From Bacteroidales bacterium (GTDB lineage Bacteria; Bacteroidota; Bacteroidia; Bacteroidales; F082), in assembly GCA_019454985.1 (NCBI GenBank), contig JACFNF010000007.1, positions 62,001-126,000 of the forward strand: DNA of 64,000 nt. The letters are read 5' to 3'. The translations under genes and the position numbers were made by a program. Position 1 is the stretch's first letter. Each line of letters begins with the position of its first letter. The notes below the pieces were generated by a model that saw nothing but the letters and a program-made list of their open reading frames with translations, searched no databases and was not told the origin of the DNA. Shown here piece after piece: positions 28,064 to 35,593 of the stretch.

Positions 28064-29153
28064 CGGCTCACGCCTCATCATTGAGGCCAGCGTCAGGGCA
28101 GGCGCCGGGGTGTATATTGGCTATCCCATCACACCGGCCAACCTGTTGTATTCATATGCCAATCAGCGCTTCCCGGCCATGTTGGCTGCTCCCGACGAAA
28201 TCACAGCCTTGCAGTGGATGTCGGGCTATGCCAGCTTAGGGATCCTTCCGGTGACTGCAACTGCGTTTCCGGGTTATTCACTGATGATAGAATCCATCAA
28301 TATGGCCATGATGATGGAACTCCCGATGGTGATCATTCTGGCTCAACGTTTAGGTCCGGCCACCGGAACCGCCACTGCCGGCGCTCAAGGCGATATCGCC
28401 GTTGTTCACGGAACGGTTTCAGGCGGATATCCTCTGCCCACTTTTTGTATTTCTAACTTAGACGACTGTTGGGAATTGACTGAAAAAGCCGTTAAAACAG
28501 CCATCTCGTTGCGAACACCTGTCGTTCTGCTCAGCTCAAAAGAAATGATTATGACACAGATGAGCTACGATCTGAGTAAGTTAAGCGAGATTAGCCCAGC
28601 TGTCTGGAAACATTTTGACGGCGTTTCCGATTTTAAACCCTACGAAACCGACGAATCATTAATTCCGGATTTTTTACCCCTAAGCCAAAATAAACATCAG
28701 GTGAGATTTACGGCTAGTACCCATAATAAAGAAGGGATCTTGCAAAACACAACCCCCGAAGCACTTGCCAACAGCAGCCGCTTAAAAGCCAAAATTGAGA
28801 AACATGCCGAATCGTTTCTCTACTATGATTTTGACCATCAGCAAGGGGCCGATACTGTGGTAATGAGTTTCGACATTACGGCGCAGGCAGCCCGGGAAGC
28901 CGTTCAAAGATTGAGAAGCGAAGGCCGGAAAGTGTCGCTGCTTATAGCCAAAACCCTTTTCCCAATACCGGAGAAATACCATGAAATCTTAGATACGTTC
29001 AGCAAAGTTGTCATTGCCGAAGAAAACCTTGGCGGACAATACCGTCATCTGCTTTTTGGCAGCCAGATCCCGTCCCATATCAAAGGAGTGAACGCCATCG
29101 GCAGAATGATTCAACCAGAAGAAATCATGAAGGAGGTAAAGAGCAATGGATAA
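28026..29153 (+). CDS. 2-oxoacid:ferredoxin oxidoreductase, alpha subunit (KorA/PorA-like)
   Basis: A 375-residue alpha subunit: pyrimidine-binding thiamine domain beginning GAGVYIGYPITPANLLYSYA (with the conserved YPITP). ALQWMSGYASLGILPVTATAFPGYSLMIESI, LAQRLGPATGTATAGAQGDI and a C-terminal transketolase-like domain (VVMSFDITAQAAREAVQRLR) follow. No fused gamma domain or ferredoxin module is present. With the beta-gamma protein it would oxidatively decarboxylate a 2-oxoacid to acyl-CoA, reducing ferredoxin, or run in reverse. An alternative start is Met9 (28050), which would shrink the overlap with the CoA-transferase gene to 14 nt. The gene overlaps its downstream partner by 8 nt. Confidence 0.88.
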   Translation: MTETSQKQMAFIDGSRLIIEASVRAGAGVYIGYPITPANLLYSYANQRFPAMLAAPDEITALQWMSGYASLGILPVTATAFPGYSLMIESINMAMMMELPMVIILAQRLGPATGTATAGAQGDIAVVHGTVSGGYPLPTFCISNLDDCWELTEKAVKTAISLRTPVVLLSSKEMIMTQMSYDLSKLSEISPAVWKHFDGVSDFKPYETDESLIPDFLPLSQNKHQVRFTASTHNKEGILQNTTPEALANSSRLKAKIEKHAESFLYYDFDHQQGADTVVMSFDITAQAAREAVQRLRSEGRKVSLLIAKTLFPIPEKYHEILDTFSKVVIAEENLGGQYRHLLFGSQIPSHIKGVNAIGRMIQPEEIMKEVKSNG

Positions 29154-30423
29154 CCGTTTTTTAACTGACAACAGAGACCTTCCATTTTGCAAAGGTTGCG
29201 GCCACACCGGCATCGCTACCTGCACCGAGAGAGCTTTACAAAAATTAGGCTTCGATCCGTTGGACGTAATTTTTGTGACTGATATCGGCTGTCATGGCAT
29301 CATTGACAAGTCGTTGCGTTCGCACACCGTTCACGGGCTTCATGGCCGTTCGGTAGCTTTGGCCGGAGGCATTGCTGCAGGTCTGGGGCAACGCTCCGAC
29401 AAGAAAGTGATTGTTTTTATCGGCGATGGCGGGGCTACCATCGGCATGCAGCACTTACTTGTAGCCGCCCATCACAACTTCCCGATGACAGTGGTCATCC
29501 ACAACAACATGCTTTATGGCATGACAGGCGGCCAACCCAGCGAGTTCACCCCAACAGGGTTCAACACGCCGGCGATCCAGCGTTCGGCAGCAGGCGCCAT
29601 TGATATGGTAAAGTTGATGGAAGCCGCCGGCGCCACCTATGTCAGCCGCCTCACCGGTATTGGCGACTTCACGGATGCCCTTGCTGAAGCATTTGCCCAT
29701 CCGGGATTTTCAGTTGTTGAAGTGATGGAAATATGTACCAGCTATGGCGTAAAATCAAATCCCGGCATGAAGCTGAAACAGGTAGTGGAAGCCGCTGGAC
29801 TACATCCATACAAAAATATTCGACCTTCAAATACATCAGATCATGCCTTTGAAGCCTATTCGGGCTATCAAAACAGCCTGATCACCGATAAGCTCAAAGT
29901 GGAAAAGGAGTTTGAACCGGTTATCAAAGGAACGGTTCGTATTTTGCTCAGCGGCTCGGCCAGCGAAGGCGTGCAGTCGGCAGCCGAGTTTTTAGCCCGC
30001 ACGGCGATGATGTCGGGGCTTTTTTCAACTAAAAAAGGACACTATCCGGTTACTGTGGGTGTAGGCTTCTCAGTTGCTGAAGTCATTATTTCTGATCAGC
30101 CGATTTTCTACACTGGATCCACACATCCTGATTTTATGGTGATTACGTCGAAAGATGGACTTGACTACGCGATGCCGCGTATCAAAAATGCCATTGACTC
30201 AGTGGTGATTCTCGACAGCACACTCGAGGCGCCCGAAACCAAAGCCCGTATCGTTACGGCCGACCTCAGGGCAATGGCGGGTTCGCGCAATGTTGCCATG
30301 ATGAGTATTTTCTGGCTGATCCATAACTACGGCATACTTTCCGAAGAGTCGCTGCACACGGCCTATGGCCGAAACAAACTTTCAGCAAAGGTGCCTATCT
30401 CCACGTTTACGGATAAACTATAA
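29146..30423 (+). CDS. 2-oxoacid:ferredoxin oxidoreductase, fused beta-gamma subunit
   Basis: 425 residues. Residues 1-235 form the thiamine-diphosphate-binding beta subunit: CxxC in PFCKGCGH (Cys15, Cys18), Cys49 in DIGCHG and Cys197 in MEICTSYG supply the four ligands of the proximal 4Fe-4S cluster. The TPP motif is IGDGGATIG with Asn120-Asn121, then YGMTGGQ, characteristic of KorB. Residues about 263-425 resemble the gamma subunit (RILLSGSASEGVQSAAEFLA, HYPVTVGVGFSVAEVIIS, DSVVILDST), which is normally a separate gene or fused to alpha. No delta (2x4Fe-4S) subunit is adjacent. Substrate is not predictable from sequence; pyruvate, 2-oxoglutarate, branched-chain or aryl 2-oxoacids are all possible. 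Confidence 0.85.
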   Translation: MDNRFLTDNRDLPFCKGCGHTGIATCTERALQKLGFDPLDVIFVTDIGCHGIIDKSLRSHTVHGLHGRSVALAGGIAAGLGQRSDKKVIVFIGDGGATIGMQHLLVAAHHNFPMTVVIHNNMLYGMTGGQPSEFTPTGFNTPAIQRSAAGAIDMVKLMEAAGATYVSRLTGIGDFTDALAEAFAHPGFSVVEVMEICTSYGVKSNPGMKLKQVVEAAGLHPYKNIRPSNTSDHAFEAYSGYQNSLITDKLKVEKEFEPVIKGTVRILLSGSASEGVQSAAEFLARTAMMSGLFSTKKGHYPVTVGVGFSVAEVIISDQPIFYTGSTHPDFMVITSKDGLDYAMPRIKNAIDSVVILDSTLEAPETKARIVTADLRAMAGSRNVAMMSIFWLIHNYGILSEESLHTAYGRNKLSAKVPISTFTDKL

Positions 30424-30430
30424 CAAGCTA

Positions 30431-31687
30431 TCACAACTTATTGTTGAACATATAGATAGCTCCGAGCAACAGCCTGACGTTATGCGTCAGGCTGTTTTCT
30501 TTCACCTTCCCGAACTCATCGGGATGGCCAAATGAGGCAGCCGTCCATTCCAGCTCACAGGCCAGATTGAGCGGACCAGATCTCCAGGTGATGCCTGGCG
30601 AAACACGAAACATCTGATTGATATTGAGTCCTTTACCAAAATATTGGCCAATATTTCGTGAAGAAGTCCCAAAATTTTTGGCATAACCGGCAAACAATCC
30701 CCATTGAAACTCCTGACCATAATGCATGTCGCCCCAAAGGAAAAGGTGATTCGACGGAGTGTAGGCTTCAATACCGGTCAATGTGTCGCGCGAGGCTACG
30801 GCATAGCCGCCCAACAACAGATGCTCGGTAAGATTTTGTCCGAAAATGGCTTTCATGGCCACATCCGACTTTTTGTTTTTCCATTTCCAGAATGCCATAC
30901 CGGAAAATGAAGAGAGATATTGTTTGTTTTCGAAGTTCAAAGCCGTGACTTTGAGAGGTCTGATCATTTTATGATCGAGCGCTCCACCCACCACAAAATT
31001 TTCATTTTTATAGAAGAGCTGAAGATGGCTGTTTGGAATTCCGGCTTCCTGCATATAAAGATGGCTGCGCCCCAACGGCCCGTCGCTGCTGTTGTCGCGT
31101 TGCATGATGAGGGCAGCAGTCAACACAATCTTCCCTGCAAAATGACGATAGCTGAGCTGGGGGTTTCGGATAAAAGGCTGGAAAGGCGCGCCGGTATTAA
31201 GCGACAAAATATCGGGAAACACCTCCGGAACAAACATCGGATGCCAGTATTGCCCAAGCAGCAACTCGTCATTTGCCCAGTTCATCCGGATATAGGCATG
31301 CCGCAGCCTCAATCCGTTAATGTCAGAATTGGTAACACCCGTAAAATCGCCTTCAACCAGGGCCATTACTTTGGCATGAAGCAATTCCGTTCCGTTGATT
31401 TTGAGTCCAAGACGTGTACTGATAGCACTGAAATTAGCGTTAAGTCCCGCATTGAGGTCATTCCCTGCTAAGTCGTATTGAGGCTCTTTAGGATAAAACA
31501 CAATCAAATCATCGCGAGCGCCATCCACTTTACGGCTATCCACCCAAAAATCACTTTTAACAAAACCATACGCCTCAAAACGCTGTTTCCATGATTTATC
31601 GTCCTGAGCTAAAGCCACTTCCGATAAAACGGTAAATATCAGGAAACTAACCATCAATTTGCTAATCCAAACACTCTTTTGCCTCAT
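30431..31687 (-). CDS. DcaP-like outer-membrane porin/beta-barrel protein
   Basis: A 418-residue barrel protein with a signal peptide (SKLMVSFLIFTVLSEVALAQ) and amphipathic alternating strands up to the C-terminus (LTHNVRLLLGAIYMFNNKL). FEAYGFVKSDFWVDSRKV and ISTRLGLKINGTELLHAKVMALVEGDFTG resemble the DcaP/porin-like families that let small dicarboxylates or aromatics cross the outer membrane. The ATG at 31687 (MRQKSVW) is preferred over 31702 because the promoter puts the transcript start only a few nt before 31702. It converges on the oxidoreductase operon with an 8-nt gap, and its 3' coding end contains that operon's terminator hairpin. Confidence 0.75.
   Translation of the reverse strand: MRQKSVWISKLMVSFLIFTVLSEVALAQDDKSWKQRFEAYGFVKSDFWVDSRKVDGARDDLIVFYPKEPQYDLAGNDLNAGLNANFSAISTRLGLKINGTELLHAKVMALVEGDFTGVTNSDINGLRLRHAYIRMNWANDELLLGQYWHPMFVPEVFPDILSLNTGAPFQPFIRNPQLSYRHFAGKIVLTAALIMQRDNSSDGPLGRSHLYMQEAGIPNSHLQLFYKNENFVVGGALDHKMIRPLKVTALNFENKQYLSSFSGMAFWKWKNKKSDVAMKAIFGQNLTEHLLLGGYAVASRDTLTGIEAYTPSNHLFLWGDMHYGQEFQWGLFAGYAKNFGTSSRNIGQYFGKGLNINQMFRVSPGITWRSGPLNLACELEWTAASFGHPDEFGKVKENSLTHNVRLLLGAIYMFNNKL
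30468..30502 (+). terminator. Terminator of the CoA-transferase/oxidoreductase operon, inside the porin coding sequence
   Basis: A perfect 12-bp stem AACAGCCTGACG/CGTCAGGCTGTT with loop TTATG, followed by TTCTTTC on the plus strand. It lies 45 nt past the operon's last stop codon and encodes NSLTHNVRLL of the porin on the other strand. Confidence 0.7.
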
Positions 31688-31715
31688 TGCGTCAAACCTC
31701 ATTTGAACAAAGCGG

Positions 31716-31746
31716 CAAAATTAGCCCTTTCCATAATGAGGCCAAT
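31716..31746 (-). promoter_or_regulatory. Promoter for the porin gene
   Basis: Minus strand: ATTG (31746-31743), 19-nt spacer, TAATTTTG (31723-31716). Confidence 0.55.
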
Positions 31747-31836
31747 GCCTACGTAGCCGGCTTGAGCTTATTTATTCCCTTTCCAAATTGATTCAGCGAA
31801 GTAGAAAAAAGAATTTTCGGCACTGCAACAGAATTT

Positions 31837-32796
31837 TTATAGCAGCGGATGGAAAAGAATCTGTCCTTTGGTGTTCCATTCGATGGCCGGAGCCGGCACT
31901 TTCACGATGTTCAACACATCGAACAGCATCCTAAGATACGGCGACCGTGTGGGAATTCGATGAAAATCAACATCTAAAGAAAGAAAAATTTTTCTGTATC
32001 GTACCACATCTTCACGATTATGATAGACTCCGTCCCGATCGTACCACTCATTTTTATAACCACCAAACATCCCACCTGCCCCATAACCAATGGCTACATT
32101 CAGCCAACGAGCTTTTTTCTGTTGAGGAAAAAATGAAGCCGGATTTATGCTTAGCCAAACATTAATGGCATTGTAGTCTTTGATAAAACGCTGCAGCGCT
32201 GTTTTGCCGTATAGGTCGTCGGCTCTTTGCTGCAATTCCGCTTCAGGATACGAAACAAAATGCGGCATCACTTTAAGTAAGATACGTTGTTCCTGCCAGA
32301 GCAATTCCTGACTTGTCATCGCCGCAGCGCCGAGCAGATTGGCAACCACATCGCTGGGCGATGCCCCCCAATGAGCCGAAAATCCATCGAAAACCTCAAT
32401 GGTGTTTTGGGCCATAAAAGCCACAAAGCCTCCCCACAAGGCGGCATTACGTTGGGGCATTCCGGTCCAACGGAACATTTGACTAAAGTAACGCGCTTCA
32501 AGATAAGCTGTTACCGTGTGCCCGGCCTTATCCACCTGCTGCCACTCGCGTGCATCATCGAGAAAATGAAACGACGAACGTGGATAGCCTTTATACCACA
32601 ACTCACTCAGACCCAATAGCGTTGCTCCATATCCAATGCTCAGGCCGGCCACCGTATAGCGTAGCCGCATCTGTTGGAGGCTATCGGCAGGATGAAGCCA
32701 AACGGGATTTTGAGCAAGCCTCGACGTTTGTTGGCTAAATACCGTATAGCCAAACAACACTAAAAAGATAGCAAGTGAAAACTTTTTAAAGCTCAT
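31837..32796 (-). CDS. DUF2279 family exported protein
   Basis: A 319-residue protein with signal peptide (residues 1-22, AIFLVLFGYTVFSQ). It matches DUF2279: YTVAGLSIGYGATLLGLSELWY, the conserved WQQVDKAGHTVTAYLEAR and VFDGFSAHWGASPSDVVANLLGA. The conserved D-K-x-G-H and F-D-G-x-S motifs recall VanZ-like or membrane phosphatase-like folds; this is inference. Several short hydrophobic segments in the N-terminal half suggest membrane association. Function unknown. Transcribed alone, divergently from DUF5606-pyrD. Confidence 0.82.
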   Translation of the reverse strand: MSFKKFSLAIFLVLFGYTVFSQQTSRLAQNPVWLHPADSLQQMRLRYTVAGLSIGYGATLLGLSELWYKGYPRSSFHFLDDAREWQQVDKAGHTVTAYLEARYFSQMFRWTGMPQRNAALWGGFVAFMAQNTIEVFDGFSAHWGASPSDVVANLLGAAAMTSQELLWQEQRILLKVMPHFVSYPEAELQQRADDLYGKTALQRFIKDYNAINVWLSINPASFFPQQKKARWLNVAIGYGAGGMFGGYKNEWYDRDGVYHNREDVVRYRKIFLSLDVDFHRIPTRSPYLRMLFDVLNIVKVPAPAIEWNTKGQILFHPLL

Positions 32797-32825
32797 TAAA
32801 GCGCGGGTATTCGTGAAATCCCATT

Positions 32826-32833
32826 CAAAAATA
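32826..32833 (-). promoter_or_regulatory. -7 element for the DUF2279 gene
   Basis: TATTTTTG on the minus strand, 29 nt before the start codon; no clear -33. Confidence 0.45.
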
Positions 32834-32908
32834 AAGTTTTTTGAGAAAATGCCTATTCGTTGAAATCGGATCGGATGTGTAGATTCCCGCGGAAAGACCG
32901 AAAAAAAC

Positions 32909-32916
32909 TATTTTTG
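32909..32916 (+). promoter_or_regulatory. -7 element for DUF5606-pyrD
   Basis: TATTTTTG 16 nt before the DUF5606 ATG; no clear -33. Confidence 0.5.
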
Positions 32917-32932
32917 CAAAAATTTTTCGACT

Positions 32933-33379
32933 ATGGATCTAAGTAAAATCGTGGCCATTGGTGGTAAACCCGGGCTCTATCAGATGATTGGACAAGGGAA
33001 AAATAATGTGCTGGTTGAATCGCTGCTCGATGGCAAACGTTTTGCTGCTTTTGCGCACGAGAAACTGAGTGTTTTAGAAGAAATCAGCATCTATACCACT
33101 GGCGAAGACCGGCCTTTGAAAGAAGTTTTTAAAAATATTCGTAGAAATATTGGCGAAACCCTAGATTTCGATTTCAAGAAACTTTCAAACAATGAGTTGG
33201 CTGCAAAGTTCGAGCTGGCTGTTCCCGACTATTCGGTTGAATCAGTCTATGTTTCAGATATGCGTAAAGTTTTTTCGTGGTATCAGTTATTGCAGCAAAA
33301 AGGTTTGCTCGACTTCAACGAAAACCCATCCGAAGGCGAAGCAAAAGTAAATCCGCAAGAAGAAGCCCCTTCTTCATAA
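32933..33379 (+). CDS. DUF5606 family protein
   Basis: A 148-residue cytoplasmic protein. MDLSKIVAIGGKPGLYQMIGQGKNNVLVESLLDGKR matches the Bacteroidota family DUF5606. A compact N-terminal domain contains VLEEISIYTTGEDRPLKEVFKNI, a helical region follows, and the C-terminal tail is low-complexity acidic (ENPSEGEAKVNPQEEAPSS). Function unknown. It is followed after 22 nt by pyrD on the same strand, so they are probably cotranscribed. Confidence 0.85.
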   Translation: MDLSKIVAIGGKPGLYQMIGQGKNNVLVESLLDGKRFAAFAHEKLSVLEEISIYTTGEDRPLKEVFKNIRRNIGETLDFDFKKLSNNELAAKFELAVPDYSVESVYVSDMRKVFSWYQLLQQKGLLDFNENPSEGEAKVNPQEEAPSS

Positions 33380-33401
33380 AACAGCAACCCGCTTTTGACC
33401 C

Positions 33402-34451
33402 ATGATATACCGATGCTTTCTTCGGCCGCTTTTGTTTCGTTTCGACCCTGAAAACATTCATCATGTGGTTGTCAGGCTGCTTCGTTTTGGTTTCAGGATT
33501 CCGGGCGTAAGGAGCTGCATGAGCGCCTTGACCACCGTAAAACATCCTTTGCTTGAGCGTCGGTTGTTTGGACTGACCTTTCAAAATCCGGTGGGCATTG
33601 CAGCCGGATTCGACAAGAATGCTGAGGTGTTTAACGAGCTTTCGGCTCTTGGATTTTCACATATCGAGGTTGGAACAGTAACACCCAAAGGCCAACCCGG
33701 AAACCCCAGACCACGGCTGTTCAGATTAGTGGCCGACAAAGGCATCATCAACCGCATGGGATTCAATAATCAAGGGTTAGAAGCTGCCGTTCAAAAACTC
33801 AAGGCTCCTCATCGCACCATTATCGGTGGAAATATCGGAAAAAATACCGCTACCCCAAACTCCCACGCCATTGAAGATTATGTGAAAAACTTTGAAGGTC
33901 TTTTTGACTTTGTGGATTACTTTGTAGTCAACGTCAGTTGCCCAAATATCAGCGACTTACGTGAGCTACAGGATCAGGAAGCACTGACCGCTATTTTAAC
34001 TCGTCTGCAACAAATCAACAACAGCCGTCCGTTGCGCAAACCCATACTTTTAAAAGTATCGCCCGACCTCAACAACCAGCAACTCGATGAAGTCATCGAA
34101 ATGGTGAAAACCACCGGTATTGATGGTGTGGTTGCTGTGAACACCACCATTACGCGTCATGGTCTGCAAACCGACAAGGAGACAATTGCCCAAATTGGCA
34201 ATGGCGGTTTGAGCGGGCAACCGCTACGCGACCGTGCAACGGAAATAATCCGTTATCTGGCTCATAAATCCGGAAAAGCATTCCCAATCATTGGTGTGGG
34301 AGGTATCATGAGTCCTGAAGACGCATTAGAAAAGCTCAATGCCGGCGCCGATTTGGTTCAGATTTACACCGGTTTCATTTACAGTGGGCCTCTTATTGCC
34401 CGGCGAATCAACAAATACCTTTTAAAAGCCTGGAAAGGACAATCTGGTTGA
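33402..34451 (+). CDS. pyrD: Dihydroorotate dehydrogenase, quinone-type (class 2), with a Cys at the catalytic base position
   Basis: A 349-residue enzyme of pyrimidine synthesis that oxidises dihydroorotate to orotate at the membrane. Class 2 features are the N-terminal helical extension (PLLFRFDPENIHHVVVRLLRF), NPVGIAAGFDKNAEVFNEL, GTVTPKGQPGNPRPRLFRL and INRMGFNNQG. Flavin-binding regions VAVNTTI and VGGIMSPEDALEKLNAGADLVQIYT are also present. At the catalytic base loop the sequence is VNVSCPNISDLREL, with Cys180 (codon at 33939-33941) where E. coli PyrD has Ser175; Cys is the base in class 1 enzymes. Convergent with murB downstream; no terminator is seen in the short gap. Confidence 0.93.
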   Translation: MIYRCFLRPLLFRFDPENIHHVVVRLLRFGFRIPGVRSCMSALTTVKHPLLERRLFGLTFQNPVGIAAGFDKNAEVFNELSALGFSHIEVGTVTPKGQPGNPRPRLFRLVADKGIINRMGFNNQGLEAAVQKLKAPHRTIIGGNIGKNTATPNSHAIEDYVKNFEGLFDFVDYFVVNVSCPNISDLRELQDQEALTAILTRLQQINNSRPLRKPILLKVSPDLNNQQLDEVIEMVKTTGIDGVVAVNTTITRHGLQTDKETIAQIGNGGLSGQPLRDRATEIIRYLAHKSGKAFPIIGVGGIMSPEDALEKLNAGADLVQIYTGFIYSGPLIARRINKYLLKAWKGQSG

Positions 34452-34472
34452 TTGAATTGAGATAAGTTAACT

Positions 34473-35489
34473 TTAAACAAAATTGACTTCAGGTTCCAGT
34501 TCAATGCCAAACATTTCTTTCACCGAATGTTGGATTTCCATGGCATATCCAAAAATTTCGCGTCCGGTGGCATTGCCGAAATTCACGATCACCAAAGCCT
34601 GATGCTGAAACACACCAACATTGCCTTTACGACGATTTTTCCATCCGGCCCGCTCGATAAGCCATGCGGCAGACAGTTTCACAGTCTGATTTTTATCGGG
34701 ATGACCGACAATATCGGTAAACTCTTGTTTAAGGTCGTTGAAAACAAGCTGATGAACGACCGGATTTTTGAAGAAACTGCCGGCATTGCCAAGCTGTGAA
34801 GGATCAGGGAGTTTGCTCCGACGAATGTTGCTCACTGCTAAGCCGACCTCACGAATACCAGGCTCCCTCACCCCCATTCGCAAAAGTTCGGCACGAATGG
34901 CGCCATAATCAAGTTTTAGCTGTGGTTTGGTACTCAACAAAAAATCAACCGAAATAATCAGAAAACGATTTTTCCAAACGGTTTTAAAGGCGCTGCTACG
35001 ATAGCCGAAATCACATTCTTTGGCAGAAATATCAACGATAACGCCCGTTTCCATATCAAAAGCAAGGAGACCTTGAAAAACATCTTTGACTTCAACACCG
35101 TAAGCACCGATATTCTGAATGGGTGAAGCCCCAACTTTTCCCGGAATAAGACTTAGATTTTCGAGCCCCCCTAATCCCTGGTTCAACATTTGTTGAACAA
35201 AACCGGGCCAGTCTTCTCCTGCAGCGACACTCACCCTCACCATGTCATTTTTTGTTTCGGACAGGCTGATGCCTTTATTGTTGACCCACAGGACAAGGCC
35301 TTCAAAATAGTCGTCTAAAAACAAAGTGTTGCTCCCGCCGCCGAGAATCAGCTTTCGCTCCCGTTTCCACAATTCCGATTTGTAGAGATCTTCGAGGTCG
35401 CTCAGATCATTGATTTGAACAAAATATGATGCAGCCACATCAAGACCGAAAGAATTATAAGATCTCAATGAAAAGTTTCGATGCAACAC
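34473..35489 (-). CDS. murB: UDP-N-acetylenolpyruvoylglucosamine reductase
   Basis: About 338 residues. It reduces UDP-GlcNAc-enolpyruvate to UDP-MurNAc with NADPH and FAD in peptidoglycan synthesis. The motifs are SLRSYNSFG, the FAD-binding LILGGGSNTLF, the catalytic-Arg region LSLIPGKVGASPIQNIGAYGVEVKD, the proton-donor Ser in GNAGSFFKNP and the terminal Glu region in LEPEVNFV. It is the long type I form. No ATG is available near the N-terminus. A -7 element (35508-35515) overlaps the upstream part of the open frame, so the start is probably GTG at 35487-35489 or TTG at 35484-35486 (V/L-HRNFSLRSYN). The exact start is uncertain. Confidence 0.92.
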   Translation of the reverse strand: MLHRNFSLRSYNSFGLDVAASYFVQINDLSDLEDLYKSELWKRERKLILGGGSNTLFLDDYFEGLVLWVNNKGISLSETKNDMVRVSVAAGEDWPGFVQQMLNQGLGGLENLSLIPGKVGASPIQNIGAYGVEVKDVFQGLLAFDMETGVIVDISAKECDFGYRSSAFKTVWKNRFLIISVDFLLSTKPQLKLDYGAIRAELLRMGVREPGIREVGLAVSNIRRSKLPDPSQLGNAGSFFKNPVVHQLVFNDLKQEFTDIVGHPDKNQTVKLSAAWLIERAGWKNRRKGNVGVFQHQALVIVNFGNATGREIFGYAMEIQHSVKEMFGIELEPEVNFV

Positions 35490-35507
35490 AAGCCCTGAAA
35501 ATTTTGT

Positions 35508-35515
35508 CAAAGATA
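35508..35515 (-). promoter_or_regulatory. -7 element for murB
   Basis: TATCTTTG on the minus strand, inside the longest open frame and 18 nt before the GTG candidate start. Confidence 0.45.
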
Positions 35516-35593
35516 TGTTTTTCAACAATAAAAGAAGCAACTTTTCAGTTTTAAGTTACATCATATTTATTCCATTGATTTGATTCTTTTTAC

